From: an uncultured Prevotellaceae bacterium
GTDB lineage: Bacteria > Bacteroidota > Bacteroidia > Bacteroidales > Bacteroidaceae
Length of the DNA stretch: 44,122 nt
Assembly (NCBI GenBank): GCA_947167455.1
Contig: CAMVIB010000022.1
Location: 1-44,122 of the forward strand
Direction of reading: 5' to 3'
Shown: positions 22,749 through 32,578 of the stretch, in pieces
How positions within the stretch are numbered: position 1 is the first letter of the stretch
Layout of the letters: every line of letters begins with the position of its first letter
Translations under genes and position numbers: made by a program
The notes under the pieces: generated by a model
Told to the model about the DNA's origin: nothing
What the model saw: only the letters and a program-made list of their open reading frames with translations
Database searches by the model: none

Positions 22749-25661
22749 CTATGACTGCTCGCGACGCATGAAGCGCCCGGGGCAGTCTGTGAGCAGGAGC
22801 AGCATGCAGACGATGCTCATCAGCGCCATGACGGCGAGGTTGAACCACAGCGTGGCGACGTGGTGTGAGCCCACGATTTTCACGGCGCTGTAGAACGGTG
22901 CGCGCCCGCAGTGGTTGCGCGGTGTGAGATAGACCGTTGCCATCCTCGGCACGATGTGAGTATCTACGATGTCGAGGGCACGGCTCTGGTCGGCCCCCGT
23001 GACAAACTCTTCGAGGCGTAGGTTGTAGTGGTCGCGCTTGAGCTGCAGCATGCCCTCACGCCCTATGCGGCCGAGCATGGCGGCCATGAGCCTGTCGGCA
23101 CGCAGGGTGGCATCGTTCACACGCCGGGTCAGCGTGTCCTCGGCCTGACTCAGATAGCGGTGCAGCGAGGCATAGCTCTCGTCGCCGCGATATGGCTCCA
23201 TGCCACATACGTCTGCCAGTTCTGGCAGGTTGGTGCGAAGTACGGCGATATGTTCCGGGTTTACCTCGCGACGGCGTTCCTGCTCGTCGCGCAGGGTCTG
23301 CAACTGCGACTGCAGCTCATAGAGGAAGGCGCTGTTATAGTACTGCGCCTCCTGCTTCTTGCAGTCGAGTTCAAAGAAGTTGCGTTCGTAGGGATTGTCG
23401 GCAAAAGATGTCACGGCGAGCGCCTCGTAAGCCCATCGCGAGGGCACGAAGTCGCCTACGAGCGGAACATTGCCTGTAGTGCTGCGCGGTGCAAGGTCTG
23501 AGAAGCTCACCACGAGTCCGCACAGCAGGATTTGCGGTATCAGCAACAGAGGAATGCTGATGTATATGGCCACCACGGAGTTGAGGCACTGCGACAGCAG
23601 AAGCCCCACGAGGTTGGCCAGGAATGCCGTGGCGAAGAGCACCAGCCACCATACGTCGCCCAGGCCGCTAAGTCCCATCACGGCATTGCCCACAACGATG
23701 TATAGCAATGTCTGCACTGCCGACACCACGGCCATGAATGCAATCTTCGACCAGATGTAGCTGTGGTATGACAGGCGCAGGAAGCTCTCGCGCTTCAGCA
23801 GTGCACGGTCCTTGATAATCTCCTCGGCACTGCCGCTCATACCCAGGAATGTAGCCACGATGACCGACATGAAGAAGTAGCTCACGAGGTTCTTGTTGTC
23901 CATCACGGTATAGCCAGAGGGAGGAGCATAGCGCGTCAGCATGGCACAGATGAGAGCCAGGAGCGGAGCCTCGAGCAGTGTGATGAGCATATATTGAAGG
24001 TTTGTGACCTTGGTTCTCACATTGCGGCTGAAGAAGATAAGGAACTGCTTCAGGACGTTAGGCCGTTGCTGGTCGGAGGGCGGCACATCGGTGACAGCAG
24101 GGTCTGCCATCTGCGGACGGTGCTTGAGGTATAGCTCGTGCCATTCCTGCGGCGACGTCTTGCGCTCGTCGGAGAGCTCGCCGCCATTGGTGAGTGCCTT
24201 CTCGTCGATGATGTTGAGCACGATCTCCGGATTGACATTGCCGCATGTCGGGCATGCGCTGGTGGTAGCGTCGGCGTAGTCGGCAGCAGACTTGAAGTAA
24301 GTGATGGCATCTATGGGATTGCCGTCGAAGACCGGGTAGCCGCCGCGGTCGAGCAGCCACAGGCGATCGAACAGCTTATAGACGTCGCTCGAAGGCTGAT
24401 GGATGTTCACTATTATGAGCTTGCCCTTCAACGTCTGCTCTTTCAGCAGGTTGATGACCTTCTCGGTGTCGGCTGACGAGAGCCCCGACGTTGGTTCGTC
24501 GAGGAAGAGCACGGCGGGCTCGCGTATCAGCTCGAGGGCGATGTTGAGGCGCTTGCGCTGACCGCCGGAGATATACTTGTTGATGGGCGAACCCACCTTC
24601 AAGTCCTTGGCGGCATAGAGTCCCAAGTCCTTGAGCGTCTTGCAGACACGCTCGTCAATCTCAGCCTCTGACATGCCGTCGAAGCAGAAGCGTGCAGTAT
24701 AGAACAGGTTCTGATAGACTGTAAGTTCCTCTATCAGCAGGTCGTCCTGCGGCACGAATCCTATGAGGTCGCGCGACCGAGGTTCCGATATGTCGTGGCC
24801 ATTTATGGTGATGGAGCCCTGCTGAGGGCGCAGGGTGCCGTTGAGCAGCGACTGCAACGTTGACTTGCCCGTTCCCGAGCCGCCCATGATGGCCAACAGC
24901 TCACCGCTGCGGAGCGTAAAGCTGAGGTTGTGCATACCATTGTCGCTGCCCGGGAAGCGGAACTCGATGCCACGCCCGCAGAACTCCACGTCGGTGCGGT
25001 TTGCCGCTGCCTTGCCGCTTCGGCGGTTGTGTGCATCGAGGATTGCAGAGTAGTAGATGGGCTTGCCTCCCTGCCATTTCAGCACACTGCTCTGCAGCCA
25101 CACTTGGTAGGAGCCCGAGAGCACAGGAACATCGTTGAGGAGCACGGTGTCGGCACCTGTGTATGTGAAGATTAGCAAGCCCGTCTCCGGGTCGAGCAGA
25201 GTCTTTAGTTCGCCGTCGAGGCCCTCAGGGTGATGCACCATCACATGGCTGGATTCGCGTCCCAGCACGAAGTCTGCGAAATCAGCAAGCTGGGTATCGG
25301 GTATGCTGAAACGCTCGGCCATGGCGCGGAACATGACGTGCGGCTCGCCGTCGTTAGAAATGCCGCTCTTTGCAAACTCCATGAGTCGCAGCAGTAGCAT
25401 CGGCTCCTCGACAGAGCGTATCTTGCCATGGAGGTTCTCGCAGATGGACGCAACAACGGCCCTGGTATCAAGCTCGGGCGTCATCTCATAGGCCATGCGC
25501 ATGTCGCTGTATAAATCAAGGTAAGCATCCACACCACGAATGCCGAAATGGTGGCGCAAATAACTCACAAGCATAGACTTCGCCCACGACTCATCGACCT
25601 GTTCCTCCTTGCCAAATAAGGCGAACAAGCTCAGGAAGCTTGATAAGATAATATCTGTCAT
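22749..25661 (-). CDS. ABCG-like ABC transporter, ATPase fused to permease, with TerB-like N-terminus
   Basis: One 970-residue chain (numbering from ATG 25661). Residues ~1-140 are helical and resemble TerB-type domains (SLFALFGKEEQVDESWAKSM, RAMAERFSIPDTQLADFAD). A region ~150-225 follows with FHA-like beta strands. The nucleotide-binding domain has Walker A GGSGTGKST (260-268), signature ISGGQRKRLNIALE (364-377) and Walker B AVLFLDEPTSGLSS (383-396). The ABC2-type membrane part starts near 530 (QFLIFFSRNVRTKVTNLQYM) with six helices and a large extracytoplasmic loop. The order ATPase then permease is that of ABCG half-transporters. I prefer ATG 25661 over 25691 since a TATTTTTG element lies between them. 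The substrate is unknown. Confidence 0.9.
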   Translation of the reverse strand: MTDIILSSFLSLFALFGKEEQVDESWAKSMLVSYLRHHFGIRGVDAYLDLYSDMRMAYEMTPELDTRAVVASICENLHGKIRSVEEPMLLLRLMEFAKSGISNDGEPHVMFRAMAERFSIPDTQLADFADFVLGRESSHVMVHHPEGLDGELKTLLDPETGLLIFTYTGADTVLLNDVPVLSGSYQVWLQSSVLKWQGGKPIYYSAILDAHNRRSGKAAANRTDVEFCGRGIEFRFPGSDNGMHNLSFTLRSGELLAIMGGSGTGKSTLQSLLNGTLRPQQGSITINGHDISEPRSRDLIGFVPQDDLLIEELTVYQNLFYTARFCFDGMSEAEIDERVCKTLKDLGLYAAKDLKVGSPINKYISGGQRKRLNIALELIREPAVLFLDEPTSGLSSADTEKVINLLKEQTLKGKLIIVNIHQPSSDVYKLFDRLWLLDRGGYPVFDGNPIDAITYFKSAADYADATTSACPTCGNVNPEIVLNIIDEKALTNGGELSDERKTSPQEWHELYLKHRPQMADPAVTDVPPSDQQRPNVLKQFLIFFSRNVRTKVTNLQYMLITLLEAPLLALICAMLTRYAPPSGYTVMDNKNLVSYFFMSVIVATFLGMSGSAEEIIKDRALLKRESFLRLSYHSYIWSKIAFMAVVSAVQTLLYIVVGNAVMGLSGLGDVWWLVLFATAFLANLVGLLLSQCLNSVVAIYISIPLLLIPQILLCGLVVSFSDLAPRSTTGNVPLVGDFVPSRWAYEALAVTSFADNPYERNFFELDCKKQEAQYYNSAFLYELQSQLQTLRDEQERRREVNPEHIAVLRTNLPELADVCGMEPYRGDESYASLHRYLSQAEDTLTRRVNDATLRADRLMAAMLGRIGREGMLQLKRDHYNLRLEEFVTGADQSRALDIVDTHIVPRMATVYLTPRNHCGRAPFYSAVKIVGSHHVATLWFNLAVMALMSIVCMLLLLTDCPGRFMRREQS

Positions 25662-25678
25662 GACGTATATTTTGCTCG

Positions 25679-25686
25679 CAAAAATA
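25679..25686 (-). promoter_or_regulatory. -7 promoter element of the ABC transporter gene
   Basis: TATTTTTG on the minus strand fits TAnnTTTG and lies 17 bp before the ATG at 25661 and after the alternative ATG at 25691. Confidence 0.4.
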
Positions 25687-25784
25687 TGCAAATAAGCTGA
25701 GAGCAGAGGCAGCTTTGCAGTTAAAAAGCGTTAACAGCCTATAAAAACGCATTACTTATAGGTCAACTATACGTTGAATGCACG

Positions 25785-25792
25785 TATCTTTG
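25785..25792 (+). promoter_or_regulatory. -7 promoter element of the GlsB/YeaQ-type gene
   Basis: TATCTTTG matches TAnnTTTG and would give a leader of about 48 nt before the ATG at 25844. Confidence 0.55.
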
Positions 25793-25843
25793 CAATGGAA
25801 AAGCAGGTTTTTACGCTGTTTGCACACTTTATATATATAAAAT

Positions 25844-26083
25844 ATGATTGAAGGACTCATCATCGGACTCGTTGCCGGCCTCATTGCCGGCTGGATTATG
25901 CGTGGCGAAGGCTACGGCTGCTTGTGGAACATCGTCCTCGGCCTCATCGGCGGCAGCGTCGGCGGCTGGCTGTTTGAGAAGCTCGGCATAAGCTGGGGCG
26001 GCACCATTGGTACTATCGGCACGGCCGTAGTGGGCGCCGTTGTAGTGATATGGCTCTACAACATGATACGCGGAAAGAAATGA
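25844..26083 (+). CDS. GlsB/YeaQ/YmgE-family stress-response membrane protein
   Basis: A 79-residue Gly-rich inner-membrane protein with three hydrophobic segments: LIIGLVAGLIAGWIMRGEGY, NIVLGLIGGSVGGWLFEKLG and GTIGTAVVGAVVVIWLYNMI. The GLxAGxIxxxxxxG...GxxGGxxGGxLFxxLG pattern is that of the transglycosylase-associated (YeaQ) family, linked in several bacteria to envelope or acid stress. It is preceded by a TATCTTTG promoter element. Its stop overlaps the next start as ATGA (26080-26083), so the two genes are translationally coupled. Confidence 0.93.
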   Translation: MIEGLIIGLVAGLIAGWIMRGEGYGCLWNIVLGLIGGSVGGWLFEKLGISWGGTIGTIGTAVVGAVVVIWLYNMIRGKK

Positions 26084-26541
26084 ATACGACACTATGCCAT
26101 AGGCTCGCACTGGCGGCAGCAATCGTCCTGGTCGCACCTGCCGCAGTGGCTCAGACACAAAGCACCGACGGCACACACACACAGACGGCAGACAGCACCC
26201 GGCGTCAAGGTACGCTGACCGTAGAGGGCGACACCCTGCGCGAAATCATCATTAACGGCGAGAAAGAGCTGCCCATCGAGGAAGCGCTGCGCAGGTCACT
26301 GGGCAACGAGCCACGCCAGATGTCAATGGGCGACGTGCTCGAACGCCTGTCGCCTGGCCTCAACGACAAGATAACACACCCCTTTGCCTTCAAGCAGCGC
26401 AAGCAGGAACGCCGCCACAAACGCTGGATGCAACGCATCGGCGAGCTCGACCGTGTGCGCACCTTCGACGAACTGCTTCGCGAGGCATACATACAGCAAA
26501 TGTATGAAGACTCCATCGCGGCGCTGAAGGCCGACAGGTGA
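26080..26541 (+). CDS. Small secreted protein of unknown function
   Basis: A 153-residue product starting MNTTLCHRLALAAAIVLVAP with a signal peptide ending near AVAQ. The mature part begins with a Thr/Gln-rich linker and continues with VEGDTLREIIINGEKELPIE and a basic, helical segment (FKQRKQERRHKRWMQRIGEL). I do not recognise the family, though it reads like a conserved Bacteroidales periplasmic protein. ATG 26080 overlaps the stop of the GlsB-type gene by 4 nt, which supports this start over one 30 bp earlier. The next gene follows after 6 bp, so the three appear to form one operon. Confidence 0.75.
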   Translation: MNTTLCHRLALAAAIVLVAPAAVAQTQSTDGTHTQTADSTRRQGTLTVEGDTLREIIINGEKELPIEEALRRSLGNEPRQMSMGDVLERLSPGLNDKITHPFAFKQRKQERRHKRWMQRIGELDRVRTFDELLREAYIQQMYEDSIAALKADR

Positions 26542-26547
26542 ACAAGG

Positions 26548-27030
26548 ATGCACGGCCTTCCTGCACTCAACCTCCCCTCTGCCGACCTGCGTCTCCGACA
26601 AGACGGCAGGCGCACCGACGTGTTCGACCCCCTGCGACGACGCTACGTACGCCTGACGCCGGAAGAGTGGGTGCGTCAGCATTTTGTGCGTTTCCTCATT
26701 GACCACAAAGGCTACCCTGCCGGCCTGCTGGCCAACGAGGTGTCGCTGCAGCTCAACGGCACATCGCGCCGCTGCGACAGCGTGCTCTTCGGACGTGACA
26801 GCATGCCAAAGATGATAATCGAGTATAAAGCACCCCACATACCGCTGACGCAGAAGGTGTTCGACCAGATCTCACGCTACAACATCATCATGCGCACTCC
26901 GTGGCTGCTCATCTCCAACGGCATGCAACATGTGTGCTGCCACCTCGACCTCGAGGCACAGACATACGCCTTCCTGCCAGAGATTCCCAGCTACACAGAC
27001 CTGTGGCACAAGGCAGGCAACGGCACATAA
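26548..27030 (+). CDS. HsdR N-terminal (HSDR_N_2) domain protein
   Basis: A 160-residue protein made only of the nuclease-like domain found at the N-terminus of type I restriction R subunits. The PD-(D/E)xK-type residues are visible: Glu64 (LANEVSLQL), Asp77 (RRCDSVLF) and Glu92-Tyr-Lys94 (MIIEYKAPH), followed by QISRYNIIMRTPWLLISNG. Such stand-alone copies are widespread in Bacteroidetes and are not part of a restriction system; there is no helicase, HsdM or HsdS here. It starts 6 bp after the small secreted protein gene. The biological role is not established. Confidence 0.88.
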   Translation: MHGLPALNLPSADLRLRQDGRRTDVFDPLRRRYVRLTPEEWVRQHFVRFLIDHKGYPAGLLANEVSLQLNGTSRRCDSVLFGRDSMPKMIIEYKAPHIPLTQKVFDQISRYNIIMRTPWLLISNGMQHVCCHLDLEAQTYAFLPEIPSYTDLWHKAGNGT

Positions 27031-27116
27031 GGCGTGCTAACGGACAGAAGGCACTATAAGGCAGCATTGATGCCACTTTTTTTCTGGAAAACGTCAACGA
27101 TATGAGAAAAATATCA

Positions 27117-27124
27117 TATCTTTG
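27117..27124 (+). promoter_or_regulatory. -7 promoter element of the CotH-family gene
   Basis: TATCTTTG matches TAnnTTTG and gives a leader of about 35 nt before the ATG at 27163. Confidence 0.55.
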
Positions 27125-27162
27125 CGGCGGCAATTGCCGCTTAACAACTTTTTAACACAAAG

Positions 27163-30100
27163 ATGAAACGCACTACTCTGTTTTCTGCACTATTCTTCAC
27201 ACTGGCCACCACAACTTCGGCACAGTCGTGGCTCGACATCACCAACTCATACATCGACGACCCTAACTTCATGCGCGGCAACTACAACGGCTGGACGCTC
27301 GACTCGTGGTGGGTGGGTTCAACCGCCACGCGCGCAGAATGTCAGGAGTTTTGGAACGGGATATGGGATTTCTACCGCACCGTCACCGTGCCTACGCCAG
27401 GCCGTTACCGCGTGAGCGTCAACGGCTACTACCGCCCCGGCGACTTCAGCAACGAGGACTGGCAGGCGCATGAGGATGGCAGCGAGCAGATACTGTGCAT
27501 GCTCTATGCCAACGACAACGCGACCCCGATGTCGAGCATCTACGCTCACTACTTCGAGCAGCGCTCGGGCGACTGCTGGAGCCATGTCACAACCCTCGGC
27601 CCCGGGCAGCGCACATATCAGTTCTACCCCAACGCCATGGAGTCGGGGGCACAGATGCTGCGCCAAGGCCTGCACCAGAACGTCGTGGAAACGGTGGTGG
27701 GCAGCGACCGCCGGCTCACCTTCGGCATACGTGTCGATTTCGACGGCTACGAGAATAGCAACTGGGTGCTCTTCACAGGCTGGAAGCTGGAGTGGCAAGG
27801 CACGGAGACACCCGTGACGGCCATCAACATCAACCCCTCAGAACTCACACTGACAGAGGGCGAACAGCGACAGCTCGACGTCACCGTCGCACCGGACGAC
27901 GCCACCTTCAAGGACGTGGCATACACCAGCAGCAACACCGCCGTGGCAACGGTGGATGCCGACGGCATGGTGACCGCCAAGACATCGGGCACGACCACCA
28001 TCACCGTGCGCACCGTCTCTGGCAACAGCAACGTCACGGCGCAGTGCCAAGTGACGGTGAAGCGCAACGAGGTCACAGCGGGGTCGCTGATTATCAATGA
28101 GATTCAGGCGGCCAACATCGATCAGTTCATAGACCCGTCGTTCAACTTCGGCGGATGGGTGGAGCTCTACAACCCCACCTCATCTGCCGTAAGCCTGACG
28201 GGCATCGTCGTCACCGACAACAAAGGCAACAGGATGAGGCTCGATGCCCGCTTCGGTGCCATTCCCGCCAAGGGCTACAAGAACGTGTGGTTCGACCACT
28301 ATACAGCATGGTCGCCACAGATGGTGAGCTTCAAGCTCGATGCCGACGGAGGCACCATCACCTTTGCCAAGGACAACGGCACTGTGCTGGCCACACAGCA
28401 ATATCCCGCCGCCGTGGCACGCACATCCTACGCCCGCACGGCCGACAACGGCACGACATGGGGCATCACCGACCAGCCGACCCCCGAGGCCACAAACGCC
28501 ACATCGGCTTTCGCCACGACACGCCTCACACCTCCCGTCTTCAGCCATCCGGGAGGACTCATACGCTCGGGCAGCGTGAACCTGCGCATCACCTACCCCA
28601 ACGGCTCGACACTGCGCTACACCACCGACGGCTCGACACCCACCCTCGTCAACGGCGAGACGAGCAGCGACGGACGTTTCAACATCAGCGAGACCACCGT
28701 CATTCGCGCGCGCGTATTTAAACAAGGTATGCTGGCGAGCCAGGTGGTGACCCATTCATACATCTTCCCCGACTACGACTACTCGCTGCCCATCATCTCC
28801 ATCGTCACCGACGAGGACGGCATCTTCGGCGACGACTACGGCATCTTCGTGCAGGGCAACGGCAACGGGCGCGCCGGCAACGGACAGGATGCCAAGTGCA
28901 ACTGGAACATGGAGTGGGACCGCCCCGTCAACATGGAGTTCATCGAAGCCGACGGCACCAACGTGTTCAACCAGGAACTCGCCATAGAGTCGGCAGGAGG
29001 ATGGAGCAGAGCTTGGTCGCCACACTCATTCAACATCAAGGCCAACAAGGTCTTTGAAGGCCAGAACCGCATGGAGTATCAGTTCTTCCCCGAAGAACCA
29101 TTCCTGCGCCACAAGGCCCTGAAGGTGCGCAACGGCGGCAACGACACCAGCTGCCGCATCAAGGATGCCGCCATCCAGGAGGTGGTGCGCACGTCGGGCC
29201 TCTACGCCGAGACACAAGGCTACCGTCCCGTACACGTGCTCATCAACGGCCAGTTCTACAACACCCTGAACCTGCGCGAACCCAACAACCGCAACTACGC
29301 TTTCGCACACTACGGCATCGACACCGACGAGCAAGACCAATGGAAGATGTCGCCCGACAGCGGCTACGTGCAGCAGGTGGGCACCAAGGACAGCTGGGAC
29401 AAGCTCATTCAGCAGTCGGCATTCGCCGAGAGCCCCTCGTTCTACGTGCCCATACAGAAAGTCCTCGACATCGAGAACTACATCAACTATATGTCCATCA
29501 TGCTCTACATCGGTGGCGAAGACTGGCCGCAGAACAACATCAAGGGCTTCAAGGCCTGGCAGGACGGCAAGTTCCGCTTCGTGATCTTCGACACCGACGG
29601 AGCCTTCAGCACCACGTCGCCCTTCACGAGCTTTGCCAACAAGCAGACATACACCTTCGACCATCTGCGCGGCGCCGAGGAACGCTACCCCTACGGAACA
29701 TGCCTGACGCGTGAGATTGAGTTTGTGACACTCTTCCTCAACCTTCTTAAGAACCGCGACTTCAAGAAACAGTTCATCGACCAGTTCTGCATCGTGGCGG
29801 GCAGCGTCTTCGAGCCCTCACGCTCACGCGAAGTCATAGACCGCCTCGTGGCAGAAGTGGAGCCTGCACGCGACCTCGACTGGGGTTCGGCTGTCAGCAC
29901 TGCCAACCAGGTGAAGAACGCACTCAGCAGCAGCCGCCAGTCTGCACTCGTCAACGCCATGCGAAACTATCTCGGACTCGACGCACCACTCACGGCACGC
30001 ATTTCATCGAACGTCGAGGGAGCAGCACTGCGCCTCAACGGCCTGCCGATACCCACAGGACAGTTCATAGGACGGGTGTTCGCACCTGCACGCATCACGG

Positions 30101-31431
30101 CAACACCGCCACCGGGCTACCGCTTCGTGGGATGGGCCTCCAATCAGGCTGCCGCAGGACGTACACTTTTTGCCAAAGGTAACGAGTGGAGCTACTACGA
30201 CAACGGCTCGCTCGACGGGCAAAGCTGGACATCAACATCCTACGCCACAAGCACCTGGAAAAGCGGACGTGCGCCCTTAGGCTATGACACCGGCAACGCC
30301 GAGAAAAATCAGGCCTACGCCACCACACTGTCCTACGGCAACGACTCCGGCAATAAGCGCCCGACCTACTACTTCCGCAAGACAGTGAGCCTAACCACCG
30401 CTCCGTCGGCAGATGACGTCTTCACACTCGACTGGACGGCCGACGACGGCTTCGTGGTGTATGTCAACGGCACGGAGGCCGGACGCTACCTTATGGACAA
30501 CACGCCGGCACCGACATTCTCATCCCTCGCCGACAGCTATGCACCAGCCAACCCCGAGTCTGGACAAATGAGACTCGCCGCCAACCTGTTCCAGAAAGGT
30601 AACAACGTCATTGCCGTGGAGCTGCACAACAACTCCGTAAGCTCGACAGACATCTACTGGGACGCAGCGCTCACCCTGCAGCAGACGGCATCTGGGGGCG
30701 GGAACATCATCTCCGACCAGCCGAACTACGACATCACCGCCAACAACACCGTCATCACAGCAACCTTTGAGCCGCTCAGCGCCCAAGAGCTGGCACAGAG
30801 CGATGCGCGCCCCATCAAGATCAATGAGGTGAGCGCCGCCAACGACATCTTCGTCAACGACCTCTACAAGAAGAACGACTGGATAGAGCTCTACAACACC
30901 ACGACTCAAGATATCGACGTAGCCGGCATATACCTCTCCGACAAGGCCGACCAGCCCGAGAAGTTCCGCATACCATCGTCCAACGGCACATTCACCACCA
31001 TCGTGCCGGCCCACGGACACCTCATAGTATGGGCCGACAAGCTTCAAGGCACGTCACAGCTCCATGCAGACTTCAAGTTGGCGTCCGAGGAGGGCGAGGT
31101 CGTCATCACCGCTGCCGACAAGAGCTGGGCCGACACCCTCCAATACTGCGGACACACAGGCCTGCAGTCCGTGGGGCTCTACCCCGACGGAGGCACAGAG
31201 GTCTATGTCATGGAACACCCCACAATCGGAGCCGCCAACATCGTCACACTCGCCGACAAGACATGGAAGGAACCCGTGCCGACGAAAGTCGATGCCGTGG
31301 AGACCGTTGCCGACGAGGCCGGCGACGATGCCATCTACGACCTCAGCGGACGGCGCCGCGGACGCGGCGACGACCTGCACCGCCTGCCAAGCGGAGTGTA
31401 TGTCTCCGGCGGACGCAAGGTGCTGAAATAG
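27163..31431 (+). CDS. Large secreted CotH-kinase family protein with lamin-tail and Big_2 domains
   Basis: A 1422-residue surface or secreted protein. Order: signal peptide 1-21; beta-rich N-terminal domain with NGWTLDSWWVGSTATRA (~22-215); Big_2 Ig-like domain (~218-300, INPSELTLTEGEQRQLDVTV); lamin-tail domain 1 (~308-415, LIINEIQAANIDQF); chitobiase C-terminal-like domain (~457-535, LRYTTDGSTPT); CotH protein-kinase-like domain (~538-960) with NWNMEWDRPVNMEF, LNLREPNNRNYAF and the acidic FDTDGAFS at 809-816; a GYRFVGWA repeat-like piece; lamin-tail domain 2 (~1230-1345, IKINEVSAANDIF); and a C-terminal tail IYDLSGRRRGRGDD...GVYVSGGRKVLK. The tail resembles those of the two C10 proteases here and may be a sorting signal. 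The target of any kinase activity is unknown. Confidence 0.92.
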   Translation: MKRTTLFSALFFTLATTTSAQSWLDITNSYIDDPNFMRGNYNGWTLDSWWVGSTATRAECQEFWNGIWDFYRTVTVPTPGRYRVSVNGYYRPGDFSNEDWQAHEDGSEQILCMLYANDNATPMSSIYAHYFEQRSGDCWSHVTTLGPGQRTYQFYPNAMESGAQMLRQGLHQNVVETVVGSDRRLTFGIRVDFDGYENSNWVLFTGWKLEWQGTETPVTAININPSELTLTEGEQRQLDVTVAPDDATFKDVAYTSSNTAVATVDADGMVTAKTSGTTTITVRTVSGNSNVTAQCQVTVKRNEVTAGSLIINEIQAANIDQFIDPSFNFGGWVELYNPTSSAVSLTGIVVTDNKGNRMRLDARFGAIPAKGYKNVWFDHYTAWSPQMVSFKLDADGGTITFAKDNGTVLATQQYPAAVARTSYARTADNGTTWGITDQPTPEATNATSAFATTRLTPPVFSHPGGLIRSGSVNLRITYPNGSTLRYTTDGSTPTLVNGETSSDGRFNISETTVIRARVFKQGMLASQVVTHSYIFPDYDYSLPIISIVTDEDGIFGDDYGIFVQGNGNGRAGNGQDAKCNWNMEWDRPVNMEFIEADGTNVFNQELAIESAGGWSRAWSPHSFNIKANKVFEGQNRMEYQFFPEEPFLRHKALKVRNGGNDTSCRIKDAAIQEVVRTSGLYAETQGYRPVHVLINGQFYNTLNLREPNNRNYAFAHYGIDTDEQDQWKMSPDSGYVQQVGTKDSWDKLIQQSAFAESPSFYVPIQKVLDIENYINYMSIMLYIGGEDWPQNNIKGFKAWQDGKFRFVIFDTDGAFSTTSPFTSFANKQTYTFDHLRGAEERYPYGTCLTREIEFVTLFLNLLKNRDFKKQFIDQFCIVAGSVFEPSRSREVIDRLVAEVEPARDLDWGSAVSTANQVKNALSSSRQSALVNAMRNYLGLDAPLTARISSNVEGAALRLNGLPIPTGQFIGRVFAPARITATPPPGYRFVGWASNQAAAGRTLFAKGNEWSYYDNGSLDGQSWTSTSYATSTWKSGRAPLGYDTGNAEKNQAYATTLSYGNDSGNKRPTYYFRKTVSLTTAPSADDVFTLDWTADDGFVVYVNGTEAGRYLMDNTPAPTFSSLADSYAPANPESGQMRLAANLFQKGNNVIAVELHNNSVSSTDIYWDAALTLQQTASGGGNIISDQPNYDITANNTVITATFEPLSAQELAQSDARPIKINEVSAANDIFVNDLYKKNDWIELYNTTTQDIDVAGIYLSDKADQPEKFRIPSSNGTFTTIVPAHGHLIVWADKLQGTSQLHADFKLASEEGEVVITAADKSWADTLQYCGHTGLQSVGLYPDGGTEVYVMEHPTIGAANIVTLADKTWKEPVPTKVDAVETVADEAGDDAIYDLSGRRRGRGDDLHRLPSGVYVSGGRKVLK

Positions 31432-31477
31432 CGACGCACACGACGACGACATCACCCCTTCCACACACACTGATCCA

Positions 31478-32074
31478 ATGAAGACACTACTATATATCCA
31501 CGGCTTCGCAAGCAGCGGAGCCACAGGCTCGGCAACAAACATGCGCAACGCACTGTACCATCAAGGTGTGCAGGTCGTGGCACCCGACGTGCCCGTCATG
31601 CCGGCCGAGGCGCTGCCATTCCTGCGCCAACAGGTGCAGACACTACAGCCCGACATCATCGTGGCAACGAGCATGGGAGCCATGTACGCCGAGCAGCTGC
31701 GAGGCACACTGCGCATACTCGTCAACCCCTCGTTCCACATGGCGCGCCTGCTCACCTTCATGGGACTCGGCCGCAAGGTGTTCCGCAACCCGCGCAAGGA
31801 CGGTGCCAAGGACTTCAAGGTCGATAAGGAGATGATAGCACAGTTCCGCGATATTGAGAAGCAAAGCTTCACAGGCATCACCCCGGCCGACAAAGCCCTC
31901 GTATATGGCCTGTTTGGCGACCACGACAGCCGCGTCAACTGTCAGGAAGAGTTCCGACGCCATTACGACGCCACACACTTCCGGCTCTTCGACGGCGACC
32001 ACTACCTCAACGACGAGGTGCTGCGCCACGCTGTGATGCCTCTCGTCAGACAGCTCCTCGACATTGGCAAATAA
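31478..32074 (+). CDS. YqiA/YcfP-family alpha/beta hydrolase
   Basis: A 198-residue cytoplasmic alpha/beta fold protein. It opens MKTLLYIHGFASSGATGSAT, has a nucleophile elbow VATSMGAMYA with Ser65, and candidate triad partners Asp148/150 (FGDHDSRV) and His175 (DGDHYLND). These match the UPF0227/YqiA-type esterase family. It starts 46 bp after the CotH gene and 12 bp before the sugar-transferase-like gene, on the same strand. The physiological ester is unknown. Confidence 0.9.
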   Translation: MKTLLYIHGFASSGATGSATNMRNALYHQGVQVVAPDVPVMPAEALPFLRQQVQTLQPDIIVATSMGAMYAEQLRGTLRILVNPSFHMARLLTFMGLGRKVFRNPRKDGAKDFKVDKEMIAQFRDIEKQSFTGITPADKALVYGLFGDHDSRVNCQEEFRRHYDATHFRLFDGDHYLNDEVLRHAVMPLVRQLLDIGK

Positions 32075-32086
32075 CCCGACATACAC

Positions 32087-32512
32087 ATGACATACAAGCC
32101 TGATACGCTGCCACAGACCATCAACAGCCCACTAAGACACTGGTACTGCCGCTGTGCAAAAAGATTGTTCGACATCACAGTGGCAGCTGCCATCCTGCTC
32201 ACCGTCTTCCCCGTGGCCTACGTCATCGTGGCCATAACAGTCAAGGCCACAGGCGGAGGACCCGTGCTGCAACGCGAAAACAGACGTACTCTCAACATCG
32301 CAACGCTCTACCACCAGCCACGACGCCTACTCAGGTTCAACCTCACGGAGAACACCTTCGTGCGCATGACGCACATCAACAGCTGGCCGAGGGTCATCAA
32401 CATACTACAAGGGACATACACTTTCCTCGCCCCACGCCAGACACCTGCCGATGTATATCGCTATCTCACACAATGGTCACCGCTGACCGACGTGGCGCAG
32501 ATATATAGATAG
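32087..32512 (+). CDS. Short, diverged bacterial sugar transferase-like protein
   Basis: The segment CAKRLFDITVAAAILLTVFP, VAITVKATGGGPVLQRENRR matches the membrane anchor and first catalytic part of polyisoprenyl-phosphate hexose-1-phosphate transferases (PF02397 type). The end NSWPRVINILQGTYTFLAPR matches the family's LPQLINVLKGDMSLVGPRP block. However, the product is 141 residues against about 200, much of the middle is missing or altered, and the usual Asp-Glu before LPQ is replaced (HINSWPR). It may be inactive or have another role. It sits 72 bp before the YjbH-like barrel gene; polysaccharide genes often combine these two families. Confidence 0.7.
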   Translation: MTYKPDTLPQTINSPLRHWYCRCAKRLFDITVAAAILLTVFPVAYVIVAITVKATGGGPVLQRENRRTLNIATLYHQPRRLLRFNLTENTFVRMTHINSWPRVINILQGTYTFLAPRQTPADVYRYLTQWSPLTDVAQIYR

Positions 32513-32578
32513 AGCAGGAAAACGCATTAATTCATAGTTAAAAAATATTAAATCCGTACGTAATTCAACTAAATAATG

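Noticed and set aside
26548..27030. Part of a type I restriction system
   Set aside because: Only the HsdR N-terminal domain is present as a complete small protein; no helicase, methylase or specificity subunit is nearby.
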